NCBI GenBank assembly: GCA_035511515.1
Contig: DATKFG010000121.1
Span: forward strand, 1-13,526
Source: VBCK01 sp035511515
GTDB lineage: Bacteria; Pseudomonadota; Gammaproteobacteria; Burkholderiales; Burkholderiaceae_F
Reading direction: 5' to 3'
DNA length: 13,526 nt
A program made the position numbers and the translations under genes. Shown here one piece after another: positions 6,455 to 13,526 of this stretch (positions within the stretch are counted from its first letter, which is position 1; the number at the start of each line of letters is the position of its first letter). Below the pieces are notes generated by a model that was not told where the DNA came from, did not search any database, and was given only the letters and a program-made list of their open reading frames with translations.

Positions 6455-7710
6455 GTGGGCACCGTGACCGGCGGATTTGCCTCGAAGCGGCTCTCCGGCT
6501 GCATCCGGAACGCCAGCACGATCCCCAGGCCCATCAGCACCATGCTGCCCACGAATGGCAGCTCCCAGCTGCCGAGCCGATCGATCAGGTAGCCGGACAG
6601 CACCGGGCTGATGATGGCGGCAAGGGCCGAACCCGTATTCATCATGCCGCTGGCGGTGCCCGAGTGGGCCGGAGCGATGTCCATCGGGATCGCCCACATC
6701 GGCCCGATCGTCATCTCGGCGAAAAAAAAGCCGGCCGACAGGCACGCCACGGAACCGTACAGGTTGTGCATGAACAGCAGCGGCACCAGCGACAGCAATG
6801 CGAGCAACATGCACACGGCCACCATCCAGCTGCGCGACCGAGTCAGGCTTGCGGTGCGCGCATACAGCTGGTCGGTCACGATGCCGCCCAGCGTATCGCC
6901 GATCACGCCGGCGCCGAAGACCGCCGAGGCCGAAATCGCCGAGTTCTTCAGGTCCAGGTTGTAGCTGTGCAGAAAGTACTGCGGGATCCAGCTCAGAAAG
7001 AGCCAAAGGGTCCAGCCGTAGCAGAAGTACACGACGGTCACGGGCATCATCCGCCTGAACAGCGGCCCCCACGGAACGTCCGGCTTCGTAGGATTCGGCG
7101 CCGGCACCGCGGCAAGCTCGGCCTGCGTGATGCGAGGGTGATCGGCGGGGTGTTCGGTGAAGGCCAGCGCCCACAGGCCGACCCACAGGAAGCTGATCGC
7201 CGCGCAGGCATAGAACGAGGCGCGCCAGCCGTACACCGACATCACCGCGACCACGATCACGGGCGCGGCGGCGTTGCCCACGCGCGCCGCCGCATGCGTG
7301 ATGCCTTGCGCGTAGCCGCGCCTGCCCTTGGCGACCCAGCGCGACATGGCGCAGGTCGATGCCGGAAAGGTCGCTCCCTCACCCAGGCCGAGCAGCAGCC
7401 GCGCCACCAGAAGCGAGACGAGCCCCGTGGCAAAGCCGGTCAGGGCGGTCGCCGCGGCCCACAGAGCGCCGCACGCGATCAGCGTTCTGCGGGCGCCGAA
7501 GCGGTCGCTGACCCAACCGCCGATGATCTGGAACACCAGGTAGGGGTACGCAAACGCCGAGAAGACCAGCCCGATCTGGGTCTTGTTCAGGTTGAAGTCG
7601 GTGGCGAAACCGGCCGCCGCCGTGCTCACGTTGACCCGGTCCAGGTAGGTGATGAAGTACATCCCGCACAACAAGGCGAGAACGATATTGCTTGCGCGAA
7701 ACAGCTTCAC
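6451..7710 (-). CDS. MFS transporter, anion:cation symporter (ACS) type
   Basis: This is an inner-membrane carrier of 419 residues with about twelve hydrophobic helices. ITYLDRVNVSTAAAGF at the end of helix 1 (D24-R25) and GGWVSDRFGARRTL between helices 2 and 3 are marks of the ACS family, which imports organic acids such as hexuronates, glucarate, phthalate or tartrate with protons. The GTG at 7710 was chosen because GGAG lies 9 bases upstream and helix 1 follows immediately. GTG at 7725 is an alternative. The frame runs open to 7842, but that would overlap the divergent cupin gene and adds an Arg-rich segment unlike MFS proteins. It is followed by the PLP enzyme with a 4-bp overlap. Likely substrate: a carboxylate or amino acid handled by the neighbouring enzymes. 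Confidence 0.87.
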   Translation of the reverse strand: MKLFRASNIVLALLCGMYFITYLDRVNVSTAAAGFATDFNLNKTQIGLVFSAFAYPYLVFQIIGGWVSDRFGARRTLIACGALWAAATALTGFATGLVSLLVARLLLGLGEGATFPASTCAMSRWVAKGRRGYAQGITHAAARVGNAAAPVIVVAVMSVYGWRASFYACAAISFLWVGLWALAFTEHPADHPRITQAELAAVPAPNPTKPDVPWGPLFRRMMPVTVVYFCYGWTLWLFLSWIPQYFLHSYNLDLKNSAISASAVFGAGVIGDTLGGIVTDQLYARTASLTRSRSWMVAVCMLLALLSLVPLLFMHNLYGSVACLSAGFFFAEMTIGPMWAIPMDIAPAHSGTASGMMNTGSALAAIISPVLSGYLIDRLGSWELPFVGSMVLMGLGIVLAFRMQPESRFEANPPVTVPT

Positions 7711-7840
7711 TGCTTTCGGCTCCACAGTCCGGGCTGATCGAATGCCACATAATATCCACCCGGAGAACGCCGGTCGCTGATCACGCCGTCCGAGCATCGT
7801 TTCACGCCGGTCTTTTCCCTGCCGATCGCGGAGGCACAGC
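7711..7840. promoter_or_regulatory. Divergent promoter region of transporter and cupin genes
   Basis: This 130-bp interval separates the leftward transporter/PLP unit from the rightward cupin/oxidoreductase unit. Reading leftward, TATTAT (plus-strand 7749-7754) matches 5 of 6 bases of a -10 box and would give a short leader before GTG 7710; no good -35 lies 16-18 bases upstream, so an activator may be needed. The cupin side has GGAGG just before its ATG but no obvious promoter boxes. The layout fits shared control of both units, but no regulator gene is adjacent. Confidence 0.45.
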
Positions 7841-8206
7841 ATGCGCTACAACGCAATCAATTTCGGCCAGAAATTGCGACTGATCGCCGAACCGTGGCAG
7901 CCCAAGGTCGTCGCCGAGATGAACGATTATCAGTTCAAGCTCGTCAAGCTGCAGGGAGACTTCATCTGGCATGATCACAAGGAAACGGACGAGACTTTCA
8001 TCGTCCTGGACGGCGTGCTTCGAATCGACTTTCGCGACGGCGCCGTTCAGGTAGCGGCGGGCGAGATGTTTGTCGTTCCCAAAGGCGTCGAGCACAAGCC
8101 GTACGCCGAAGGCGAAGTGAAATTGCTGCTGATCGAGCCGCGCGGCGTCCGTAATACGGGCGATCAGGGCGGCGAGCGCACCGCGCCCAACGATGCATGG
8201 ATCTGA
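7841..8206 (+). CDS. Small single-domain cupin protein
   Basis: This is a 121-residue cytoplasmic beta-barrel protein of the cupin_2 type. The first cupin motif gives metal ligands H44, H46 and E51 (WHDHKETDETFIVLDGVL), and the second gives H85 in FVVPKGVEHKPYA. The four-ligand set is complete, so a bound divalent metal is expected. Small cupins of this kind can be isomerases, dioxygenases or sensors; which one is unknown. GGAGG stands 6 bases before the ATG. The gene end overlaps the start of the flavin/Fe-S oxidoreductase by 14 bp, so the pair is co-translated and the cupin probably handles a substrate, product or unstable intermediate of that enzyme. The first residues (MRYNAINFGQKLRLIAEPWQPK) are typical of cupins seen in catabolic operons. 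Confidence 0.85.
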   Translation: MRYNAINFGQKLRLIAEPWQPKVVAEMNDYQFKLVKLQGDFIWHDHKETDETFIVLDGVLRIDFRDGAVQVAAGEMFVVPKGVEHKPYAEGEVKLLLIEPRGVRNTGDQGGERTAPNDAWI

Positions 8207-11200
8207 GGTGCCGGCGGCGACCGACGTTCGCGAGGAGCTGGCGCGACGCTTGCGGGTCGAGACCCGAGGCGAGGTGCTGTTCGATCCGGCCTCCTGCGGC
8301 CGCTATGCGACGGATGCATCGATTTACCAGATCATGCCGGTCGGCGTGCTGGTGCCCAGGGCCGAAAGCGATGTCGCGCTGGCCATCCAGATCGCGCGCG
8401 ACCTGAAGGTGCCGGTGCTCGCGCGGGGCGCCGGCACGAGCCAGTGCGGGCAGGCAACGGGCGCCGCACTGGTGATCGACAGCACCAAGTACCTGCGCCA
8501 GGTGCTGGCGGTCGACATCGCGGCGCGCACCGCCACGGTCCAGCCGGGCCTGGTGCTCGACCACCTGAACGCGCAACTGAAGCCGCACGGCCTGTGGTTT
8601 GCGGTGGACGTGTCCACCGGCGCACAGGCAACCCTGGGCGGCATGGCGGGCAACAATTCCTGCGGCTCGCGCTCGATCGCATACGGCAACATGGTTCATA
8701 ACGTGCTGGGCGCGAGCGCGTGGCTGTCGGACGGCTCGCTGGTCGACTTCGGCCCGGTCTCCAGACTAGGCGGTCGTGCGGCGCAGATCGCCCGCTTCGT
8801 GCAGGACCTGGCCGCGCGGCATCGCGCCGCCATCGAGGAGCGCTGGCCCACGGTGCTGCGCCGCGTGGCGGGCTACAACCTGGACATTTTCAACAATCGC
8901 AGCGAGCGGCCGTACACCCCCGATGGCAGCGTGAACCTGGCGCACCTGCTGATCGGCTCGGAAGGCACGCTCGCCTACACCAGGGCATTGACGCTGAAGC
9001 TGCAGGAGCTGCCGCGCGCGAAGGTGCTCGGTGTCGTCAACTTCCCGACCTTTCACGCCGCCATGGACGCGGCCCAGCATCTGGTCCAGCTGGGGCCGAC
9101 CGCGTTGGAGCTGGTCGATCGCACGATGATCGAGCTGAGCCTGGCCAACCCGGCATTCCGCTCGACCATCGAGTCCGCGCTGATCGGCAAACCGGCGGCG
9201 GTGCTGCTGGTGGAGTTCGCGGGCGACGACAAAGCCGCGCTGCTGCCTCGACTGGCCGATCTGGTTGCCATGATGGACGAGCTGGGACTGCCGGGCAGCG
9301 TGGTCCGGATGCCGGACGATGTGCCGCAGCGCGAGCTTTGGGAGGTGCGCAAGGCCGGGCTGAACATCATGATGAGCCTGAAGGGCGACGGCAAGCCGGT
9401 GAGCTTCATCGAGGACTGTGCCGTTCCGCTGCAGCACCTGGCGAGCTACACCGACGCGCTCACGGAGGTGTTCGCCCGGCACGGCACGCACGGGACCTGG
9501 TACGCGCACGCGTCCGTCGGAACGCTGCACGTGCGACCGATCCTGGACATGCGCCGCGGCGGCCCCGAAGGCGGCGCTGCCAAGATGCGCGCGATCGCGC
9601 AGGAGGCGGCCGATCTGGTGCGCAAGTACAAGGGTGCCTACAGCGGCGAGCACGGCGACGGCTTGTGTCGTGGCGAGTGGATCGAATGGCAGTTCGGCCC
9701 AGCGATCACCGAGGCCTTCCGCGCCATCAAGCGCGAGCTCGATCCGAGCAGCCTGTTCAACCCGGGCAAGATCGTCGATCCGCCGAAGATGGACGACGGC
9801 TCGCTGTTTCGCTTTGCGCCGCCAAGCGCCCCGCGGCCGTATCGAACCATCGCGCTCACACCCGTGCTGGACTGGTCGGCGTGGAACGTGCAGAACGACC
9901 CACTGACCGAGCACACGACCCCTCCGGGTAGCGGCGGCGATACGACGGCCGGATTCGCCAAGGCGGTCGAAATGTGCAACAACAACGGCCATTGCCGCAA
10001 GTTCGATGCGGGCACCATGTGCCCGAGCTTTCGGGCCACCCGCGACGAGCAGCATCTGACGCGCGGCCGCGCCAACACACTGCGGCTGGCGCTGTCCGGC
10101 CAGCTCGGCCCGGACGCTTTCACCAGCGAAGCCCTGTACCAGACGATGGATTTGTGCGTGAGCTGCAAGGGCTGCCGGCGCGAGTGCCCCACCGGGGTGG
10201 ACATGGCCAAGATGAAGGTGGAATTTCTGGCGCATTACAAGGCGCGTCACGGCCATACGCTGAAGGATCATGTGATCGCGCGTTTGCCGGATTACGCGCA
10301 ATTCGCCAGCGGTGCCGCGTGGCTATTGAACCTTCGCGACGCATTGCCGGGCGCCGCCTGGCTCAGCGAGAAGTTGCTGAACTTATCCAGCCGCCGTTCG
10401 CTTCCACGCTGGCGAAGTGACACGTTCTGGCGATCGCTTGATCCGGCGATGTTCGCCAGCCGCGAGGATGCGATCGCCATCGCGCGGGCCGGTGGCAAGG
10501 CGGCGGTGCTGTTTGTCGACACCTTCAACGGCACGTTCGAGACGGAAAACGCACTGGCCGCGGCCCGCGTGCTCGGCGCGGCCGGTTATACGCTGCACAC
10601 GCTGCGCCGGCGCCGTGGTCACTTTTGCTGCGGCCGCACCTTGCTGTCGGTCGGAATGGTCGAAGCGGCCCGGGCGAGCGCCAGCCAGTTGATCGACCAG
10701 CTGCTGCCGCTGGTCAACGCGGGCATGGCAGTTGTCGGGCTCGAGCCTTCGTGCCTGCTGACATTGCGGGACGAGGCGTTGGCGATGGGGCTCGGCCAGA
10801 GCGCCCGCGCCGTGTCCGCTCACGCATTGCTGCTGGAAGAGTTTATTGCACGCGAACTCAAGGCCGGCCGGTTTGAGCTCGAATTCAAGGCGGCTGAAAA
10901 ACCTTTGATGATTCACGGTCACTGTCACCAGAAAGCCTTCGACGCCGTCAAGCCGATGTTCGATGTGCTGCGGCTTATCCCTCACGCGAACCCGGAACTG
11001 ATCGAAAGCTCCTGCTGTGGCATGGCGGGAAGCTTCGGCTACGAGGCCGGTCACTACGAGCTGTCGATGCAGATGGCCGAGGCCAGCCTGCTGCCCGCCG
11101 TGCGCAATCACCCCGACGCCATCATCGTTGCGGACGGCACCAGCTGCCGGCACCAGATCGCGCACGGTGCGCATCGAGAATCCCTGCATGCCGCACGGTT

Positions 11201-11225
11201 GCTGGCGTTGCACGTTTGCGATTGA
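8193..11225 (+). CDS. FAD-linked and 4Fe-4S D-2-hydroxyacid dehydrogenase (YdiJ-like fusion)
   Basis: This 1010-residue fusion of a GlcD-like flavin unit and a GlcF-like iron-sulfur unit would oxidise a D-2-hydroxyacid (D-lactate, glycolate or D-2-hydroxyglutarate class) and pass electrons to quinone. The PCMH-type FAD-binding domain (about 45-270) contains ARGAGTSQCGQATGAA, GGMAGNNSCGSRS and GSEGTL. The FAD-oxidase C domain ends near LFNPGKIVDPPK (about 525). Fe-S ligands are C595, C601 and C610 in the first group and C655-x2-C658-x2-C661-x3-C665-P in the second. Two CCG-type repeats follow: C812-C813 (GHFCCGR), HGHC911H, and C941-C942-G. Length and order match the YdiJ type. ATG 8193 lacks a clear ribosome site, and GTG 8208 in frame is a possible start; translation may be coupled to the cupin gene. 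The substrate is not determined by sequence. Confidence 0.85.
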   Translation: MHGSEVPAATDVREELARRLRVETRGEVLFDPASCGRYATDASIYQIMPVGVLVPRAESDVALAIQIARDLKVPVLARGAGTSQCGQATGAALVIDSTKYLRQVLAVDIAARTATVQPGLVLDHLNAQLKPHGLWFAVDVSTGAQATLGGMAGNNSCGSRSIAYGNMVHNVLGASAWLSDGSLVDFGPVSRLGGRAAQIARFVQDLAARHRAAIEERWPTVLRRVAGYNLDIFNNRSERPYTPDGSVNLAHLLIGSEGTLAYTRALTLKLQELPRAKVLGVVNFPTFHAAMDAAQHLVQLGPTALELVDRTMIELSLANPAFRSTIESALIGKPAAVLLVEFAGDDKAALLPRLADLVAMMDELGLPGSVVRMPDDVPQRELWEVRKAGLNIMMSLKGDGKPVSFIEDCAVPLQHLASYTDALTEVFARHGTHGTWYAHASVGTLHVRPILDMRRGGPEGGAAKMRAIAQEAADLVRKYKGAYSGEHGDGLCRGEWIEWQFGPAITEAFRAIKRELDPSSLFNPGKIVDPPKMDDGSLFRFAPPSAPRPYRTIALTPVLDWSAWNVQNDPLTEHTTPPGSGGDTTAGFAKAVEMCNNNGHCRKFDAGTMCPSFRATRDEQHLTRGRANTLRLALSGQLGPDAFTSEALYQTMDLCVSCKGCRRECPTGVDMAKMKVEFLAHYKARHGHTLKDHVIARLPDYAQFASGAAWLLNLRDALPGAAWLSEKLLNLSSRRSLPRWRSDTFWRSLDPAMFASREDAIAIARAGGKAAVLFVDTFNGTFETENALAAARVLGAAGYTLHTLRRRRGHFCCGRTLLSVGMVEAARASASQLIDQLLPLVNAGMAVVGLEPSCLLTLRDEALAMGLGQSARAVSAHALLLEEFIARELKAGRFELEFKAAEKPLMIHGHCHQKAFDAVKPMFDVLRLIPHANPELIESSCCGMAGSFGYEAGHYELSMQMAEASLLPAVRNHPDAIIVADGTSCRHQIAHGAHRESLHAARLLALHVCD

Positions 11226-11260
11226 AGAGCTGGACGTGTTGGGCGTAAGCTCCCCGGCGC

Positions 11261-11288
11261 GCTCGGCCGGTTCAAACGGCCGGGCTTT
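11261..11288 (+). terminator. Hairpin between oxidoreductase and amidase genes
   Basis: The arms at 11261-11269 and 11277-11285 pair over 9 bases (one G-U pair) around a 7-base loop and are followed by three T. This could weakly terminate transcription after the oxidoreductase or reduce read-through into the amidase. The short T-run makes it a poor intrinsic terminator. The amidase ribosome site begins only 3 bases later. Confidence 0.35.
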
Positions 11289-11302
11289 CGAGGGGAATCA
11301 AC

Positions 11303-13168
11303 ATGCTGACAAGAGCCGCTCGCAGCGTTGTGCCGGTCGCATTGCTGTTGTCAACTGCCGCCGGAGCACAGAGCAATCCGCAGGCCAACGTTCCCACCGA
11401 GTTCAACGAAGCCACGGTGGCGCAATTGCAGGCACAAATGGCGTCGGGCCAATTGACGTCCGAGCAGTTGACGCGCTTCTACCTCGAGCGCATCGAAGCG
11501 CTCGACTCGCAGGGTCCCGGAGTCAACGCGATCATCGAACTCAACCCGGATGCGCTTGAGCTGGCTCGCCATGCGGATGCGCTGCGCCGGCGTGGCACGG
11601 TGCTGGGTCCGTTGCACGGCATCCCGGTGCTGCTGAAAGACAACATCGACACGGGCGACAAGATGCAAACCACCGCCGGATCGTTTGCGCTGTTCGGCCA
11701 GCCGGCATTGCAGGATTCCACCGTCGCTGCCAACCTGCGGGCCGGCGGGGCCGTGATTCTGGGCAAGACCAATCTGTCGGAATGGGCCAATTTCCGCTCG
11801 TTCGAGTCGATCAGCGGCTGGTCTGGCCGCGGTGGGCAAACGAACAATCCCTACGGCATCGACCGCAACCCTTGCGGCTCCAGCGCAGGGTCGGGCGCCG
11901 CTGCATCGGCGAACTTCGCCACCGTGTCGTTCGGTTCCGAGACGGACGGAAGCATCGTCTGTCCGGGCAATGCCAATGGCGTGGTCGCCATCAAGCCGAC
12001 GGTCGGGCTGACCAGCCGGGCCGGTGTCGTGCCAATTTCCCACACGCAGGACACGGTCGGTCCTCACGCCCGCACGGTCGCCGACGCGGCGGCGGCGCTG
12101 AGCGTGATCCAGAGTCGCACTTATGATGGTCGGGACGCCGCCACGGGATCAGTGCCGCTGGGCTGGCGCAACCTTCGTACTCGTCCGGCCAACATCCCCA
12201 CGGATTACACACAATTTGTAGACCCGAACGGACTGAAGGGGGCCAGAATCGGCATCACGCGGGTGGGGCTGAACGGCGTCCCCAACGTCATCACCACGCC
12301 AACTGCGGTGACCGCCGCGATCGAGGCCGCGTTCAAGGCGCTCAGCGATGCCGGCGCGACCGTCATCGATCTGGACGCGGCGGGATTTGTTTTCACGCCC
12401 GCCGCCGGCGAGAGCGGGGTGCTGTTTTATGACTTCAAGAACGACGTGCGCGCGTACTTTGCCACCCGCGTCGGTGTACCGGTGGCCGGCGGAACGCTGC
12501 AGACGGCCATCGACTTCAACAATGCCCACGCCGATGTCGAGATGCCGTACTTCAATCAGGACGTCTTTCTGCAGTCGAACTCGTTGAACACGACGGACCC
12601 GAACGCGCCGCAGGATCCGGCACTTTTCGGAAGCAACAGTGCCGGCCAGGCCTCGTACAACATCTCGCTGGATCTGGATCAGGCAGCCGGCGTCAGCATG
12701 GATCAGGCCCTGAGCAAGTACAGCCTGGACGCGGTCGTATCAGCGACCGACAACCCGGCCTGGGCCACCGACCTGGTGTACGGCGATCACTTCATTTTTG
12801 GAACCTCGAGCCTGGCCGCGGGCCCCGGATATCCGATCGTGCAGGTGCCCGCGGGAGTCGTGTTCGGCGTGCCACTCGGCATCAGCTTCTTCGGGACCGC
12901 GTTCAGCGAGCCTACGCTGATCAAGCTGGCTTCCGGCTTTGAGGCCGCCACCCAGGTTCGTGCGCGCAACCTGCCCACCTTCGCAGCGACCGTGCCGTTC
13001 GATCACATCAAAGGGCCACTGCAGTCGGACACCGAGGCCGGCAGCGGCGCGGCGGCAGCGGCCGTGGCGTCTGGCAACCCGCAGGCGGCGACGGCTGCCG
13101 CGCCCAGCCCCGCGGGCGCGGCGGCGACGTCAGCGCCAACAACAAAGAAAACGCTGCACCATCTGTAG
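11303..13168 (+). CDS. Exported amidase-signature hydrolase
   Basis: This 621-residue amidase-signature enzyme hydrolyses a C-N amide bond in an unknown substrate. Residues 1-22 are a Sec signal peptide (MLTRAARSVVPVALLLSTAAGAQ), placing it in the periplasm. The Ser-cisSer-Lys triad is complete: K112 in GIPVLLKDNID, the cis-serine S193 in the C-G-S-S-A-G-S-G stretch, and nucleophile S217 in GSETDGSIVCP; the 24-residue spacing of the two serines matches family members. About 47 residues at the C-terminus (from 575) are a low-complexity Ala/Pro/Ser/Thr tail outside the family fold, ending KKTLHHL. AGGGGA lies 6 bases before the ATG. It follows the oxidoreductase gene by 77 bp on the same strand, with a weak hairpin between. 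It could be related to peptide amidase, but the specificity is unknown. Confidence 0.87.
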   Translation: MLTRAARSVVPVALLLSTAAGAQSNPQANVPTEFNEATVAQLQAQMASGQLTSEQLTRFYLERIEALDSQGPGVNAIIELNPDALELARHADALRRRGTVLGPLHGIPVLLKDNIDTGDKMQTTAGSFALFGQPALQDSTVAANLRAGGAVILGKTNLSEWANFRSFESISGWSGRGGQTNNPYGIDRNPCGSSAGSGAAASANFATVSFGSETDGSIVCPGNANGVVAIKPTVGLTSRAGVVPISHTQDTVGPHARTVADAAAALSVIQSRTYDGRDAATGSVPLGWRNLRTRPANIPTDYTQFVDPNGLKGARIGITRVGLNGVPNVITTPTAVTAAIEAAFKALSDAGATVIDLDAAGFVFTPAAGESGVLFYDFKNDVRAYFATRVGVPVAGGTLQTAIDFNNAHADVEMPYFNQDVFLQSNSLNTTDPNAPQDPALFGSNSAGQASYNISLDLDQAAGVSMDQALSKYSLDAVVSATDNPAWATDLVYGDHFIFGTSSLAAGPGYPIVQVPAGVVFGVPLGISFFGTAFSEPTLIKLASGFEAATQVRARNLPTFAATVPFDHIKGPLQSDTEAGSGAAAAAVASGNPQAATAAAPSPAGAAATSAPTTKKTLHHL

Positions 13169-13200
13169 CGCAGGCGAGCGGCCACGCGTCGCGACGGGAC

Positions 13201-13215
13201 CGCCCGCCGCGGGCG
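13201..13215 (+). other. Short GC hairpin after the amidase gene
   Basis: CGCCCG and CGGGCG form a perfect 6-base stem with a 3-base loop, 32 bp after the amidase stop. There is no T-run. In GC-rich DNA such a stem is not strong evidence, so it is listed only as a possible transcript end. Confidence 0.2.
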
Positions 13216-13285
13216 ACGTGATCCGCGGTAGACCGAGCACCCCGGGAGGCTGTTGCGCGACTGCAGCAGGCATTTGCTAAGCCGT

Positions 13286-13309
13286 CGCTATATATCGTAG
13301 GATATAGCG
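13286..13309. promoter_or_regulatory. Inverted-repeat operator before the porin gene (ModE- or PadR-like)
   Basis: Perfect 8-base arms CGCTATAT (13286-13293) and ATATAGCG (13302-13309) are separated by 8 bases, total length 24. The arm sequence and overall length agree with the ModE (molybdate regulator) operator as I remember it, with CGnTATAT half-sites spanning 24 bp. A second register gives TATATC (13291-13296), GTAG, GATATA (13301-13306), which recalls PadR-type sites. The A/T content stands out in this GC-rich region, and the site lies 11 bases before the porin ribosome site, where a repressor could block transcription start. Confidence 0.6.
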
Positions 13310-13331
13310 GATCATCCTCGGGGGAGGGATC

Positions 13332-13526
13332 GTGAACCGATATGTGGCGGCAGCCGGCGCGCTGGCCGCGCTGGGTGGCATCGCCAACGCGGCATCCGCC
13401 GCCGAGGCCACGGACGACAGCCTGACCTGGTTCGGCGTCACGTTGTACGGAACGATCGACGTCGGGTACACGTACGCGACACGCAGCGTTCCGCTCAACG
13501 ATTACTTCACGACCGGCGAGGAATAT
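13332..13526 (+). CDS. Outer-membrane porin, N-terminal fragment
   Basis: The gene is cut by the window edge; 65 codons are present with no stop. A GTG start is supported by GGGAGGG 5-6 bases upstream. The translation begins VNRYVAAAGALAALGGIANA, a signal peptide likely cleaved after ASA or a nearby alanine (about residue 23). It continues with DDSLTWFGVTLYGTIDVGYTYAT, the first beta-strand pattern of Gram-negative general porins (SLTW-x-G-[IV]-TLYG-x-x-D-[IV]-G). The product would form a trimeric outer-membrane channel for small solutes. The inverted repeat ahead of it suggests repression by a dedicated regulator, unlike a constitutive porin. The gene is on the same strand as the oxidoreductase and amidase genes, 163 bp after the amidase, and probably has its own promoter. 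Confidence 0.8.
   Translation, partial: MNRYVAAAGALAALGGIANAASAAEATDDSLTWFGVTLYGTIDVGYTYATRSVPLNDYFTTGEEY

Noticed and set aside
6455..7186. N-terminal extension of the PLP enzyme to a 629-residue fusion
   Set aside because: The extra 244 residues lie in the transporter gene in another frame and show no membrane or enzyme pattern; ATG 6454 coupled by ATGA is the better start.
5306..7737. Long plus-strand open frames (5306-6592 and 6664-7737) opposite the PLP enzyme and transporter
   Set aside because: Composition typical of antisense shadows in high-GC DNA; no start signals or motifs.
8766..10301. 511-residue minus-strand open frame inside the flavin/Fe-S dehydrogenase
   Set aside because: His/Arg/Gln-rich, no domain, and opposite a well-defined multi-domain protein.

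Overview
The window is a densely coded, high-GC stretch from the chromosome of a Gram-negative proteobacterium. Clues are the twin-arginine and Sec signal peptides, a periplasmic SoxCD-type pair, an outer-membrane porin start at the right edge, and NAD-type isocitrate dehydrogenase. I lean towards a gamma- or betaproteobacterium (Steroidobacter/Xanthomonad-like in style), but the sequence alone does not fix the taxon. No tRNA, rRNA, CRISPR array, transposase or phage gene is visible.

Left part (1-5300). On the minus strand lie soxC (molybdenum sulfur dehydrogenase, GTG start) and a 29-bp-overlapping monohaem cytochrome c resembling the N-terminal domain of SoxD. A GC-rich dyad repeat follows them at the left edge. 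Divergent from soxC is a GNAT acetyltransferase with an unusual Cys/Trp-rich N-terminus. It runs convergently into an EamA-type permease, with a palindrome spanning the two stop codons. A minus-strand set follows, in transcription order: NAD-dependent isocitrate dehydrogenase, a thioredoxin-fold protein, then the EamA permease. An AT-rich leader (5230-5286) probably carries the promoter of this set.

Middle and right part (5297-13526). A divergent cluster is centred on about 7711-7840. Leftward is an MFS organic-anion type transporter coupled by an ATGA overlap to a class V PLP enzyme. Rightward is a small cupin overlapping a 1010-residue flavin plus iron-sulfur oxidoreductase (D-2-hydroxyacid dehydrogenase type). 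Next come an exported amidase-signature hydrolase and the first 65 codons of a porin. The porin has a strong inverted repeat (13286-13309) just ahead of its ribosome binding site.

Read together, the right half looks like a possible uptake and catabolic route: porin, periplasmic amidase, MFS permease, PLP enzyme and flavin/Fe-S dehydrogenase. It would handle an amide or amino/hydroxy-acid substrate I cannot name. This is inference from gene order. I found no clear case of a wholly new system. The items most worth checking are the ModE- or PadR-like operator before the porin, the orphan short SoxCD pair, and the divergent catabolic cluster.
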